A stretch of DNA of 64,000 nt from Burkholderia sp. 9120. Lineage in GTDB: Bacteria; Pseudomonadota; Gammaproteobacteria; Burkholderiales; Burkholderiaceae. This document shows positions 1 to 8,895 of this stretch, piece by piece (positions within the stretch are counted from its first letter, which is position 1; every line of letters begins with the position of its first letter). The notes under the pieces are model-generated. The model was not told the DNA's origin. It worked only from the letters and a program-made list of their open reading frames with translations, and did no database searches. The DNA is taken from assembly GCF_000745015.1 (NCBI RefSeq), contig NZ_JQNA01000002.1, positions 1,116,001 through 1,180,000 on the forward strand. Reading direction: 5' to 3'. A program made the translations under genes and the position numbers.

Positions 1-2
1 AC

Positions 3-926
3 AAGATCGCCACGCTGTATGGCCGCCGCTACGACGCCAACACGGAGATCACCGTGACCGCGGGCGCCACGCAGGCGTTGCTGACCGCGATTCTGTGCAC
101 CGTCCACCCCGGCGACGAAGTGATCGTGATCGAACCGAATTACGACAGCTACGTGCCGTCCATCGAACTGGCCGGCGGCAAGCCGGTTTTCGTCACGCTC
201 GAGGCGCCCGACTACGCGATTCCGTTCGACAAGCTCGCCGCCGCGATCACGCCGAAAACGCGGCTACTGCTGATCAACACGCCGCACAATCCGACCGGCA
301 CGGTCTGGCGCGAGCAAGATATGCGCAAGCTCGAAGAGATCGTGCGCGGCACCAACGTGCTGATCCTCTCCGACGAAGTCTACGAACACATGGTGTTCGA
401 CGGCGCGCCGCACGAAAGCATGGCCCGTTATCCGGAACTGGCGCAGCGCAGTTTCGTGGTGTCGAGTTTCGGCAAGACCTACCACGTGACGGGCTGGAAA
501 GTCGGCTACGTAGCCGCGCCGGCCGCGCTCATGGCCGAGTTCCGCAAAGTGCATCAGTTCAACGTGTTCACGGTCAATACGCCGATGCAGATCGGCCTCG
601 CCGACTACATGAAAGACCCGGCGCCGTATCTCGACCTGCCCGCGTTTTATCAGCAGAAGCGCGACTTCTTCCGCGCGGGTCTCGCGAATTCACGCTTCAA
701 GCTGCTGCCGTGTACGGGCACGTACTTCCAGTGCGTCGACTATTCGGCCATCAGCAACTTGCCCGAAGCCGAGTTCGCCCAATGGCTGACCGGCGAGATC
801 GGCGTCGCGGCCATACCGGTCTCGGCGTTCTATCACGAGGCGCACGAATCGGGCGTGGTGCGCTTCTGCTTCGCCAAGCAGGAGAGCACCCTCGCCACCG
901 CGCTCGAGCGGCTGGCGCGACTCTAG
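3..926 (+). CDS. PLP-dependent aminotransferase (methionine/kynurenine aminotransferase-like), 5' end outside window
   Basis: This is the C-terminal part of a fold-type I PLP aminotransferase; the reading frame is open from the first bases, so the start lies upstream of the window. Visible motifs are the NTPHNPTG substrate-binding loop, the SDEVYEHMVFDG segment that contacts PLP, and SSFGKTYHVTGWKVGY holding the PLP lysine. The ending RFCFAKQ supplies the family's carboxylate-binding arginine. The HMVFDG/TGWKVGY combination resembles YbdL-type methionine aminotransferases and kynurenine aminotransferases, so the amino donor is inferred. A GST reads towards it on the other strand. The fold is certain, the substrate is not. 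Confidence 0.85.
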   Translation, partial: KIATLYGRRYDANTEITVTAGATQALLTAILCTVHPGDEVIVIEPNYDSYVPSIELAGGKPVFVTLEAPDYAIPFDKLAAAITPKTRLLLINTPHNPTGTVWREQDMRKLEEIVRGTNVLILSDEVYEHMVFDGAPHESMARYPELAQRSFVVSSFGKTYHVTGWKVGYVAAPAALMAEFRKVHQFNVFTVNTPMQIGLADYMKDPAPYLDLPAFYQQKRDFFRAGLANSRFKLLPCTGTYFQCVDYSAISNLPEAEFAQWLTGEIGVAAIPVSAFYHEAHESGVVRFCFAKQESTLATALERLARL

Positions 927-1065
927 GACGCCCCGCGCGATGCTGCGAACGACACCACGTTCCCCGCTATCGCGCGACGCGGCCAGGACGGCGTGCATGG
1001 CACGCCGTCGCAAGCTCAACCGGCACGACGCCGCGTCCAACTCGAATCAGCCGCGGCACCTCTCA

Positions 1066-1713
1066 TCAAGCCGGGCGCGACGCCGCGACATACGCCTTGC
1101 GGTCCTCGGTGATGCGTTGTGCGGCCGGCCGCGCATTGATCGCCTTCACATAACTTTTCCAGTCGACGCCCGCATCGAGGAGCAAATCGCGGCCGTAAAT
1201 GGTTTGCGTCGCCATGCCCACCAGCGGCAAGCTCACGAAACCCGCCGCGTCGGCAACGCTGAAACGCTCGCCGGCCAGGTACGGCCCGAACTTCGCGATC
1301 CGTTTGAAGCCGGTAATGTGATGCGCCAGCAATTTCTCGACACGCCCTTTGGTGGCGTCCGTCACCGTGCCGCCGAAGAACGCTTCCTTGTAGAGATTGC
1401 GCGCGGTCAACTCGAGATGCACGTCGACGAACATGATCAGCTCGCGCTCCTTGGCCGCCTCCCAGGGATCGGCGGAGAAAATCGCCTTGTCGGGAAAGCG
1501 CGCGGCCAGATACTCCACGATGCATTGCGACTCGCACAGGTCGCCGTCTTCGGTCTGCAGATACGGCACCTTGCCGAGCGGCGAATGCTCCAGCACGGCC
1601 TCGTCCTGGCTCGGCATCACGAACACTTCCTCGAACGGAATGCCGTGTTCGAGGAGCACGAACTTCACTTTGTTGTAATAGTTAGAGAGCGCGAAACCGC
1701 ACAGCTTGATCAT
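1066..1713 (-). CDS. Glutathione S-transferase family protein
   Basis: A 215-residue cytosolic GST-fold protein. The N-terminal thioredoxin-like half carries GKVPYL (cis-proline loop) and ESQCIVEYLA (glutathione gamma-glutamyl contact), followed by an all-helical C-terminal half. The frame stays open upstream to 1794, but the ATG at 1713 is preceded by a good AAGGAG site and starts directly with the first beta strand (MIKLCGF), so I chose it. It is divergent from the 3-hydroxyacyl-CoA dehydrogenase gene at 1853. Its role is unknown; GSTs near acyl-CoA pathways are often detoxifying or isomerising enzymes, but nothing here shows the substrate. Confidence 0.85.
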   Translation of the reverse strand: MIKLCGFALSNYYNKVKFVLLEHGIPFEEVFVMPSQDEAVLEHSPLGKVPYLQTEDGDLCESQCIVEYLAARFPDKAIFSADPWEAAKERELIMFVDVHLELTARNLYKEAFFGGTVTDATKGRVEKLLAHHITGFKRIAKFGPYLAGERFSVADAAGFVSLPLVGMATQTIYGRDLLLDAGVDWKSYVKAINARPAAQRITEDRKAYVAASRPA

Positions 1714-1796
1714 CGGGTGTCTCCTTTCTTTTGGGTGGGTGCGACCGTGCATCGACGCATCAGCATCGATGTCAGAGCCGCGGCCTTCGAACAATC

Positions 1797-1825
1797 GTCG
1801 ATAAATTGCACGATCGTGCTATTCT
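1797..1825 (+). promoter_or_regulatory. Candidate promoter with 20-bp palindromic operator for the acyl-CoA operon
   Basis: The sequence AATTGCACGATCGTGCTATT at 1804-1823 is a palindrome with only one mismatched pair. Its 12-bp core is perfect, with an ACG-N2-CGT centre. It lies between a poor -35 (GTCGAT, 1797-1802) and a -10 (TATTCT, 1820-1825) spaced by 17 bp, and overlaps the -10, as expected for a TetR-type repressor site. The palindrome is seen directly; the promoter elements and regulator class are inferred. Confidence 0.5.
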
Positions 1826-1852
1826 AAAATAACCATGGAGTCGAGCATCACA

Positions 1853-3421
1853 ATGACCTCTCGCAATTTCAGTATCGAGACTATCGGCATTGTCGGAACC
1901 GGAGCAATGGGGCGCGGCATCGCACAGATTGCCGCGCTGGCGGGCCTCACGGTACGTCTGTACGACACCAATCCTGCCGCGATTGGCGCCGCGCGCGATT
2001 ACCTCGCCGAGACTTTCGCCAAATTGACGGCCAAAGGCAAGCTCGATCAGGCCCGCTCGCTCGCCGCGCTGGCGAACGTGAGCGGCGCGCAAGCCATTGG
2101 CGACCTCGCCGGCTGCGACCTGGTCGTCGAAGCGATCGTCGAGAAGCTCGACGTGAAGCAGGCGCTGTTCCGCGAACTCGAGACGGTGGTCAGCGGCCGC
2201 TGCGTGCTGGCGTCGAATACGTCGTCGCTGTCGATCACCGCGATCGCCGCCACGTGTACCGCTCCGTCGCGCGTGGTCGGCTACCACTTCTTCAATCCTG
2301 TCCCGCTCATGAAAGTCGTCGAAGTGATCGACGGTCTGCGCGGCGACCCCGCCGCCGGTGACGCGCTGATGGATCTCGCCCGTCGCATGGGTCATACGCC
2401 GGTGCGTGCGAAAGACATGCCGGGCTTCATCGTCAATCACGCGGGCCGCGGTATGAATACCGAAGGCTTGCGCGTGGCGGGCGAAGGTGTCGCGAGCTTT
2501 GCCGACATCGACCGCATCATGCGCGAGCAGGCCGGCTTCCGGCTCGGGCCGTTCGAGTTGCTCGATCTGACCGCGTTGGACGTGTCGCATCCGGTGATGG
2601 AGTCGATCTACCATCAATTCTATGAAGAGCCGCGCTTCACGCCGTCGCCGATCACGGGCACGCGACTCGCGGGCGGACTGATCGGCCGCAAGACCGGCGA
2701 AGGGTTTTACCGTTACGAAGACGGCAAGCAGCAGGTGCCCGCCGAAGCGCCCGCACCGTCCGCGTTGCCGGCCAGCGTGTGGGTCAGCAAGCGCTATCCG
2801 CAAGCGCATGAAGCCGTCGTTCAACTGATCGCCCAGGCCGGCGTGACACTCGACGAAAACGCGACGCCCGCCGCGGACTCGTTGATCGTGGTCACGCCGT
2901 TCGGTCACGACGCGACCACGGCCGCGGTCGACGAAGCGCTCGACGCCAGCCGCGTCGTCGCGATCGACGCCCTCCTCCCGCTCGTCGCCGCGCAACGTCG
3001 CACGCTGATGACCACGCCCGCCACCACGCGCGCCGCACGTGACACCGCCCATGCTCTGTTCGCCGCCGACGGCGTGCCGGTCACCGTGATTCGCGACTCG
3101 ACCGGCTTCGTCGCACAGCGCGTGGTAGCGACGATCGTCAACATCGGCTGCGATATCGCGCAGAAGCAGATCGCCACGCCCGACGATATCGATCTCGCGG
3201 TGACGCTCGGCCTGGGCTACCCGCGCGGCCCGCTCGCGCTGGGCGATGCGCTCGGCTCGAGCACGATCCTCACCATCTTGCGCAACATGTTCAGCGTGCT
3301 CGGCGACCCGCGCTATCGTCCGTCGCCGTGGCTGGCGCGGCGCGCGCAACTGGGCCTGTCGCTGACGCAACGCGACGCCGCCGACATCCAACCTGAAACG
3401 CAACCGGAGACCCAACAATGA
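1853..3421 (+). CDS. paaH: 3-hydroxyacyl-CoA dehydrogenase, PaaH-like (two C-terminal domains)
   Basis: An NAD-dependent dehydrogenase that oxidises 3-hydroxyacyl-CoA to 3-ketoacyl-CoA. The Rossmann nucleotide-binding motif GIVGTGAMGRG is at the N-terminus, followed by the catalytic region (NTSSL, YHFFNPVPLMKVVEV) and two successive 3HCDH C-terminal domains. This gives about 520 residues, the length of PaaH/PaaC rather than of short-chain HADs. Two starts are possible: ATG 1835 without a ribosome site, or ATG 1853 preceded by GGAG, which I use. The gene overlaps the next by ATGA. The symbol is by resemblance; a phenylacetate role is not shown, since the paaABCDE oxygenase genes are absent here. 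Confidence 0.8.
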   Translation: MTSRNFSIETIGIVGTGAMGRGIAQIAALAGLTVRLYDTNPAAIGAARDYLAETFAKLTAKGKLDQARSLAALANVSGAQAIGDLAGCDLVVEAIVEKLDVKQALFRELETVVSGRCVLASNTSSLSITAIAATCTAPSRVVGYHFFNPVPLMKVVEVIDGLRGDPAAGDALMDLARRMGHTPVRAKDMPGFIVNHAGRGMNTEGLRVAGEGVASFADIDRIMREQAGFRLGPFELLDLTALDVSHPVMESIYHQFYEEPRFTPSPITGTRLAGGLIGRKTGEGFYRYEDGKQQVPAEAPAPSALPASVWVSKRYPQAHEAVVQLIAQAGVTLDENATPAADSLIVVTPFGHDATTAAVDEALDASRVVAIDALLPLVAAQRRTLMTTPATTRAARDTAHALFAADGVPVTVIRDSTGFVAQRVVATIVNIGCDIAQKQIATPDDIDLAVTLGLGYPRGPLALGDALGSSTILTILRNMFSVLGDPRYRPSPWLARRAQLGLSLTQRDAADIQPETQPETQQ

Positions 3422-4206
3422 GCGCCGAACTGCTGACCTCGCGCCCGACCGAAAGCGAATCGACGCTCGTCCTCACACTGTCGAACCCCGGCGCGCGCAA
3501 CGCGCTGCACCCGGACATGTACGCAGCGGGCATCGAAGCGCTCGATTCGGTGGAACGCGATCCGTCGATCCGCGCCGTGGTAATCACCGGCGCCGACAAC
3601 TTCTTTTGCGCGGGCGGCAATCTGAACCGCCTGCTGGAAAACCGCGCGAAAGATCCGTCCGTGCAAGCTGAAAGCATCGACCTGCTGGGCGAATGGATCT
3701 CGGCGCTGCGGCTCTCGTCGAAACCGGTGATCGCCGCCGTCGACGGCGCGGCGGCCGGCGCCGGCTTCTCGCTCGCGCTTGCGTGCGACCTGATCGTCGC
3801 CGCCGACGACGCCAAGTTCGTCATGTCCTACGCACGCGTCGGCCTGACGCCCGACGGCGGCGGCTCATGGTTCCTCGCCCAGGCTTTACCGCGTCAACTG
3901 GCCACTGAAGTGCTGATCGAAGGCAAACCGATCGGCGCCGCGCGTTTGCACGAACTCGGGGTCGTCAACAAGCTGGCCAAAACCGGCGCCGTGCGCGATG
4001 CGGCGGTGGCATGGGCCGACGAACTCGGCAAGATTTCGCCCAACTCGATCGCGCGCATCAAAGGGTTGATCGGCGCGGCCGGCGCACAACCGCTGGCCGA
4101 CCATCTGGTCGCCGAGCGCGACAGCTTTGTCGCGTCGCTGCATCACCGCGACGGCCTTGAAGGCATTTCCGCGTTCCTCGAAAAGCGCGCGCCGGTTTAC
4201 AAATGA
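3418..4206 (+). CDS. Enoyl-CoA hydratase/isomerase family protein (oxepin-CoA hydrolase, alternative-type-like)
   Basis: A 262-residue crotonase-fold protein. The oxyanion-hole segments DNFFCAGGNLN and DGAAAGAGFSLALACD are present. At the position of the hydratase Glu (PEI in classical ECH) it has YARVGL, followed by TPDGGGSW. The Asp of TPDGG is typical of isomerase-like members such as PaaG/Eci, so double-bond isomerisation or ring-type substrates are as likely as simple hydration. Its start overlaps the upstream stop by 4 bp (ATGA) and its stop overlaps the next start, so it is translationally coupled in the operon. I recall close relatives labelled as alternative-type oxepin-CoA hydrolase; that label is not verified. 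Confidence 0.8.
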   Translation: MSAELLTSRPTESESTLVLTLSNPGARNALHPDMYAAGIEALDSVERDPSIRAVVITGADNFFCAGGNLNRLLENRAKDPSVQAESIDLLGEWISALRLSSKPVIAAVDGAAAGAGFSLALACDLIVAADDAKFVMSYARVGLTPDGGGSWFLAQALPRQLATEVLIEGKPIGAARLHELGVVNKLAKTGAVRDAAVAWADELGKISPNSIARIKGLIGAAGAQPLADHLVAERDSFVASLHHRDGLEGISAFLEKRAPVYK

Positions 4207-4934
4207 GCGAAGGGACCATGCCCGACTATCAATTGCCCAAACGCCGCCGCATCTTCCTGATGCGTCACGGCGACGTCACCTACTTCGACGATTCCGGCCG
4301 CGCGATCGATCCCGACACCGTGCCGCTGAATGCCAACGGCCGCGAGCAGGCTAGCGCGGCGGGCCGCGTGTTCGCCGAACAGCAGGTTCGTTTTGACCGG
4401 GTGATCGTGAGCGGCCTGCCGCGTACTGTCGAAACCGCCCAGCGGGTACTGGCGGAAACAGGTCAGCCGATCGAACTCGAAGTCGAACCGGCATGGCAGG
4501 AGATTCGCGGCGGCAAGCTCAGCAACATTCCGCCGCAGGATATCGAAGCCGCGTTTCTCGGCGTGTTCGATGGCATCGTGCCGGAAAGCACGCGCTTTCT
4601 CGACGGCGAGACGATCGGGGCCTTGTTCGATCGCGTGTTGCCGGCTATCGACGCATTGCGCGCGGATACCTCGTGGGACACCGTGCTGCTGGTTCTGCAC
4701 GGCGGCGTGAATCGCGCGATCCTGTCGCACGCGATCACGGCGGGAGGCCGCACGTTCTTCGGCCATCTCGCACAAGCCACCGGCTGCATCAATGCGCTCG
4801 ACGTGGGCGTCGCGCCGCGCGACTGGGTGCTGCGCACAGTCAATTATTCACCGCCGTCGCCGCTGCATCGCGACGTCCGCAATACGACGATGGAAATGCT
4901 CTACGCACAATTCATTCAATACAAGCGTAGCTGA
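4203..4934 (+). CDS. Histidine phosphatase family protein
   Basis: A 243-residue phosphoglycerate-mutase-like phosphatase. The catalytic RHG motif is in IFLMRHGDV near residue 22, and the second histidine is in LVLHGGVNRAIL. Its start overlaps the enoyl-CoA hydratase stop by ATGA; a second ATG at 4218, behind GAAGGGA, is an alternative start. It sits directly before a kinase-like APH-fold gene in an acyl-CoA operon, so it may hydrolyse a phospho-intermediate or CoA-linked phosphate. This is inference; the substrate cannot be read from sequence. Confidence 0.8.
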   Translation: MSEGTMPDYQLPKRRRIFLMRHGDVTYFDDSGRAIDPDTVPLNANGREQASAAGRVFAEQQVRFDRVIVSGLPRTVETAQRVLAETGQPIELEVEPAWQEIRGGKLSNIPPQDIEAAFLGVFDGIVPESTRFLDGETIGALFDRVLPAIDALRADTSWDTVLLVLHGGVNRAILSHAITAGGRTFFGHLAQATGCINALDVGVAPRDWVLRTVNYSPPSPLHRDVRNTTMEMLYAQFIQYKRS

Positions 4935-4954
4935 ACCCGAACTGGAGGAGACAC

Positions 4955-6061
4955 ATGGTGCAAGCCACACAGAGCGGCGAACCAGAACACAAACCGGATT
5001 ATTCGGCTTTCGAAGGCACGCGCCCGGTCAACGATCGGCAACGCTTCGACAGCGAAGCACTCGCGGCGTGGCTGACCCAGCATGTCGACGGTTTTGCCGG
5101 GCCGCTCACGCTGGAGCAGTTCGCCGGCGGACAGTCCAATCCCACCTTCAAACTGGTCACGCCGTCACGCTCCTACGTGATGCGCGCCAAGCCCGGGCCA
5201 GCCGCGAAGCTGCTGCCGTCCGCGCATGCCGTGGAACGTGAATACCGTGTGATGCACGCGCTGGCCGGCACCGACGTGCCGGTCGCCAGCATGCTGGCCC
5301 TGTGCGAGGACGAAAGCGTGATCGGCCGCGCGTTTTACGTGATGGAGTTTGTCGAGGGCCGCGTGCTGTGGGATCAGTCTTTGCCCGGCATGGCGACTAC
5401 CGAACGCACGGCGATTTACGACGAAATGAATCGCGTGATCGCGGCGCTGCACAGCGTCGACGTCACGACCGTTGGTCTCGCCGACTACGGCAAACCGGGT
5501 AATTATTTCACCCGCCAGATCGGCCGCTGGAGCAAGCAGTATCTTGCGTCCGAAACCGAGCCGATCGACGCGATGCAGCGGCTGATCGACTGGCTGCCAA
5601 AACATATGCCGGCGGAAACCGGCGAGCGCGCCTCGATCGTGCATGGCGACTATCGACTCGACAATCTGATCTTCCACCCGAGCGAGCCGAAAGTGCTCGC
5701 GGTGCTCGACTGGGAATTGTCGACGCTCGGCGATCCGCTCGCCGACTTCGCGTATCACTGCATGGCGTGGCATGTCGATCCGACGCAATTCCGCGGCATC
5801 GCGGGGCTCGATTGGGCCGCGCTCGGCATTCCCGACGAGGCCGAATACGTCGAGCGTTATTGCAAGCGCACCGGCTTCGAGATTCACGGCGACTGGAACT
5901 TTTATCTGGCGTACAACATGTTCCGCATCGCCGCGATTCTGCAAGGGATCATGAAGCGCGTGGTCGACGGCACCGCGGCCAGCGCTCAGGCGCTCGATGC
6001 CGGCAGCCGCGCGAAACCCATGGCGGAACTCGCCTGGCGCTACGCGCAGAAGGTGCGTTGA
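4955..6061 (+). CDS. APH-fold phosphotransferase (ACAD10/11 N-terminal-like, LvaA-like acyl-CoA kinase)
   Basis: A 368-residue aminoglycoside-phosphotransferase-fold kinase. The catalytic loop is [13 protein letters not shown] (His230, Asp232, Asn237), and the metal-binding aspartate follows in [11 protein letters not shown]. The ATG at 4955 has a strong GGAGGAG ribosome site. The family is the one fused to an acyl-CoA dehydrogenase in animal ACAD10/ACAD11 and found as LvaA in levulinate catabolism, where it phosphorylates the hydroxyl of 4-hydroxyacyl-CoA. The gene directly downstream encodes just such an ACAD partner, which supports this role over antibiotic resistance. Substrate chain length is unknown. 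Confidence 0.8.
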   Translation: MVQATQSGEPEHKPDYSAFEGTRPVNDRQRFDSEALAAWLTQHVDGFAGPLTLEQFAGGQSNPTFKLVTPSRSYVMRAKPGPAAKLLPSAHAVEREYRVMHALAGTDVPVASMLALCEDESVIGRAFYVMEFVEGRVLWDQSLPGMATTERTAIYDEMNRVIAALHSVDVTTVGLADYGKPGNYFTRQIGRWSKQYLASETEPIDAMQRLIDWLPKHMPAETGERASIVHGDYRLDNLIFHPSEPKVLAVLDWELSTLGDPLADFAYHCMAWHVDPTQFRGIAGLDWAALGIPDEAEYVERYCKRTGFEIHGDWNFYLAYNMFRIAAILQGIMKRVVDGTAASAQALDAGSRAKPMAELAWRYAQKVR

Positions 6062-6110
6062 ACGCAACGAGCCCAATCGTCCGTTACCCGTTTTATCCGC
6101 GAGGTCCTAC

Positions 6111-7370
6111 ATGAATTTCGATTACACCCCGAAGGTTCAGGCGTTGCGCGAGAAACTGCTCGCCTTCTTCGACGCGCACATTTATCCGAACGAACAGGCG
6201 TTCTATGCGGAGATCGCGCGCAATCGCCATAACGGCAACGCGTGGCTGCCCACCGAACTGATCGAACAACTGAAAGTGAAGGCGCGCGACGCCGGCTTGT
6301 GGAATCTGTTCCTGCCTGAATCCGTGCGCGGCGCCGGGCTGACGAATCTCGAATACGCGCCGCTGTGCGAAATCATGGGCCGCGTGCCCTGGGCGCCGGA
6401 AGTGTTCAACTGCAACGCGCCCGACACCGGCAACATGGAAACGATCGAGCGCTACGGCAGCGAGGACAACAAGCGCGAATGGCTCGAACCGCTGCTGCAA
6501 GGGCAGATACGATCGGCGTTTCTGATGACGGAGCCGGAAGTGGCGTCGTCGGATGCGACCAATATCCAGACCAGCATCGTGCGCGACGGCGATTACTACG
6601 TGATCAACGGCCACAAGTGGTGGTCGTCCGGTGCGGGCGATCCGCGCTGCAAGGTCTATATCGTCATGGGCAAGACCGATCCCGACGCGCCGCGCCATCA
6701 ACAGCAGTCCATGATTCTGGTGCCCGCCGAGGCGACCGGCATCACCGTGCATCGTCCGCTGACCGTATTCGGTTACGACGACGCGCCGCACGGCCACATG
6801 GAAATCACGCTGGAAAACGTGCGCGTGCCGGTGACCAATATGCTGCTCGGCGAAGGCCGCGGTTTCGAGATCGCGCAGGGCCGCCTCGGACCGGGACGGA
6901 TTCACCACTGCATGCGTTTGATCGGCCTCGCCGAACGTGCGCTCGAACTGATGGCGAAGCGTTCGATGCAACGCGTGGCGTTCGGCAAACCGGTTGCCGC
7001 TCAAGGCGTCACCCAGGAGCGTATGGCCGAGGCGCGCTGCATGATCGAACAGGCACGTCTGCTCACGCTGAAGACCGCGTACATGATGGACACGGTCGGC
7101 AACAAGGGCGCGCGTGGCGAGATTGCGATGATCAAGGTGGTCGCGCCGAACATGGCGTGCCAGGTGATCGACTGGGCCATTCAGGCGCACGGCGGCGGCG
7201 GCGTCAGCGACGATTTTCCGCTGGCCTACGCGTATGCGTCCGCGCGGACGCTGCGTTTCGCCGATGGTCCCGACGAAGTGCACCGCAACGCGATCGCCAA
7301 ACTCGAACTGGCGCGGCATATGGATGCCGGCGCGGCGGCTCGCGTGGAAATGCCGGTTACGCGTGTCTGA
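6111..7370 (+). CDS. Acyl-CoA dehydrogenase, ACAD10/11 (LvaC)-like
   Basis: A 419-residue flavoprotein of the acyl-CoA dehydrogenase fold. FAD-binding segments [17 protein letters not shown] and [12 protein letters not shown] are visible. The C-terminal motif [18 protein letters not shown] replaces the usual YEGT-type region and closely resembles human ACAD11 and bacterial LvaC proteins. Those enzymes act with an APH-fold kinase to remove a phospho group from 4-phosphoacyl-CoA and yield an enoyl- or 3-hydroxyacyl-CoA. The kinase gene ends 49 bp upstream. The ATG at 6111 follows GAGG and starts at the family's normal N-terminus. The pairing is strong; the true substrate is inferred. Confidence 0.88.
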   Translation: MNFDYTPKVQALREKLLAFFDAHIYPNEQAFYAEIARNRHNGNAWLPTELIEQLKVKARDAGLWNLFLPESVRGAGLTNLEYAPLCEIMGRVPWAPEVFNCNAPDTGNMETIERYGSEDNKREWLEPLLQGQIRSAFLMTEPEVASSDATNIQTSIVRDGDYYVINGHKWWSSGAGDPRCKVYIVMGKTDPDAPRHQQQSMILVPAEATGITVHRPLTVFGYDDAPHGHMEITLENVRVPVTNMLLGEGRGFEIAQGRLGPGRIHHCMRLIGLAERALELMAKRSMQRVAFGKPVAAQGVTQERMAEARCMIEQARLLTLKTAYMMDTVGNKGARGEIAMIKVVAPNMACQVIDWAIQAHGGGGVSDDFPLAYAYASARTLRFADGPDEVHRNAIAKLELARHMDAGAAARVEMPVTRV

Positions 7371-7485
7371 ACGTGCTTGAGGTTGAGGTTGAGCTTAAGT
7401 TTGAACCAAGCACGGCGGTCGGCATCGTGACGATCCGCGACGCCGCCAGCAGCATCGTGCGATCTATGCTCTAATTTTCGTCAAC

Positions 7486-7509
7486 AGCGGCGCCCTACGT
7501 GGCGCCGCT
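7486..7509 (+). terminator. Possible terminator hairpin between ACAD and GST genes
   Basis: AGCGGCGCC and GGCGCCGCT form a perfect 9-bp inverted repeat around a 6-base loop. Only two T follow, so termination may be weak or factor-assisted. The preceding 7371-7485 holds short GAGGTT repeats and no gene. Confidence 0.4.
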
Positions 7510-7531
7510 TTCACGAAACAACGGAGCCACG

Positions 7532-8233
7532 ATGATCGACGTCTATAGCTGGGCAACCCCGAACGGCCACAAGGTCCACATCATGCTCGAGGAGACGGGC
7601 CTCGACTACGCCGCGCACGCGGTGAATATCGGCACGGGCGATCAGTTCAAGCCCGAATTCCTCGCCATCAGCCCGAACAACAAAATCCCGGCGATCGTCG
7701 ATTCCGAAGGTCCTAAAGGCGCCGACGGCCAACCGTTCGCGTTGTTCGAGTCGGGCGCGATCCTGATCTATCTCGCCGAGAAGACCGGCAAGTTCCTGCC
7801 GACCGATCCGGCCGCGCGCTATTCGGTATTGCAATGGCTGATGTTCCAGATGGGCGGCCTGGGTCCGATGCTTGGGCAAACGCACCACTTCCGCATCTAC
7901 GCACCGGAGCCGATCGAATACGCGATCAATCGCTACACGAACGAGACGCGGCGTCTGTACGGTGTGATGGACACGCAACTCGGCAAGACGCAGTACCTTG
8001 CGGGCAACGACTACACGATCGCGGACATCGCGGCGTTTCCGTGGACGCGCTCGTGGAAAAACCAGGGCGTCGATCTGGATGCGTTGCCCAATGTGAAGCG
8101 CTGGCATGAAGAGATTGCCGCACGTCCGGCGGTGGTGCGCGGTGTGGAAGTGCTGGCTTCGATACGCCAGCCGGTCATGGATGAGAAGGCGAAGGAAATG
8201 CTGTTCGGCGCGACACAGTATGCGAAGCGGTAG
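7532..8233 (+). CDS. Glutathione S-transferase, YfcG/disulfide-bond-oxidoreductase-like
   Basis: A 233-residue GST of the Nu-class/YfcG type. It begins MIDVYSWATPNGHKV, where Thr/Asn after the first strand replace the classical Tyr/Ser. It continues with SPNNKIPAIVD (cis-Pro) and FESGAILIYLAEKTG, then an all-alpha C-terminal domain with DYTIADIAAFPWTR. These family members typically reduce disulfides or peroxides with GSH. I chose ATG 7532 behind GGAG; a GTG at 7499 lies inside the hairpin and is unlikely. It follows the acyl-CoA operon and ends before a strong terminator. Confidence 0.88.
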   Translation: MIDVYSWATPNGHKVHIMLEETGLDYAAHAVNIGTGDQFKPEFLAISPNNKIPAIVDSEGPKGADGQPFALFESGAILIYLAEKTGKFLPTDPAARYSVLQWLMFQMGGLGPMLGQTHHFRIYAPEPIEYAINRYTNETRRLYGVMDTQLGKTQYLAGNDYTIADIAAFPWTRSWKNQGVDLDALPNVKRWHEEIAARPAVVRGVEVLASIRQPVMDEKAKEMLFGATQYAKR

Positions 8234-8304
8234 GTTTGCCGTGGTGCGGTTGCGGTGGTTGTGATGTGATTGTAATTGTGGCGACGGCTACGGCTGCAGG
8301 TGTA

Positions 8305-8346
8305 TAAAAAACGCGGGTCGGCATGAATGCCGCCCGCGTTTTTTTG
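8305..8346. terminator. Bidirectional intrinsic terminator between convergent operons
   Basis: A near-perfect hairpin (AACGCGGG..CGGCAT / ATGCCG..CCCGCGTT) is flanked by A6 on the left and T7 on the right. It can therefore end transcription of both the plus-strand GST and the minus-strand MaoC operon. Confidence 0.9.
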
Positions 8347-8418
8347 CCTTCGCGCTCGCACTGGTTTCAGCGTCAACGCCAGGGTCAGTGCCTGAAAATC
8401 ACACCGAACTTGCCCGCG

Positions 8419-8895
8419 TTAGAAGTAGTGCCGCGTGATGAACTCCGCGACGCACACCGGCCGCTCACTGTCCTGCCGTTCCAGCGTCACATTCCACACC
8501 ACTTGCACGCCGGCATTGTCGACCTCGCTGACGGAGTCGACCGCGAATTTCGCCCGCAATGACGAACCGACCGGCACCGGCGACGTGAACCGCACGCGAT
8601 TCAATCCGTAGTTCACACCCATACGCTGTCGCAGTGCGACCGTCTTGCCCAGCAACGCCGGGATCAGCGATAACGTCAGGAAACCATGGGCGACCGGACC
8701 GCCGAACGGCGACTCACGCCGCGCCCGTTCCGGATCGACGTGAATCCACTGATGATCGCCGGTGGCCTCCGCGAAGCGATCGACGCTCGCCTGATCGACG
8801 GTCAACCATTCGCTGACGAGCGGCTCGGCGCCGATCAGTTCCCGCAGTGCCGCGGCATCGCCGAAAGTCGCGGCAGGCGCCGCGCCGACCGTCAT
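8419..8895 (-). CDS. MaoC-type (R)-enoyl-CoA hydratase
   Basis: A 158-residue hot-dog-fold dehydratase. The hydratase-2 signature is ATGDHQWIHVDPERA, giving the catalytic pair Asp47 and His52, followed by GPVAHGFLTLSL. Such proteins hydrate trans-2-enoyl-CoA. Its start overlaps the stop of the upstream MaoC gene (ATGA at 8892-8895), so the two are coupled and could form one hetero-oligomer. It is the last gene of the minus-strand operon DUF1178-ACAD-ACAD-MaoC-MaoC. Confidence 0.88.
   Translation of the reverse strand: MTVGAAPAATFGDAAALRELIGAEPLVSEWLTVDQASVDRFAEATGDHQWIHVDPERARRESPFGGPVAHGFLTLSLIPALLGKTVALRQRMGVNYGLNRVRFTSPVPVGSSLRAKFAVDSVSEVDNAGVQVVWNVTLERQDSERPVCVAEFITRHYF

Noticed and set aside
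1772..3418. A 548-codon minus-strand frame opposite the 3-hydroxyacyl-CoA dehydrogenase
   Set aside because: The plus-strand frame has clear Rossmann and HAD motifs; the antisense frame has none.
4955..6061. Aminoglycoside resistance phosphotransferase
   Set aside because: The fold is shared, but operon context and the ACAD10/11-like partner point to acyl-CoA metabolism.
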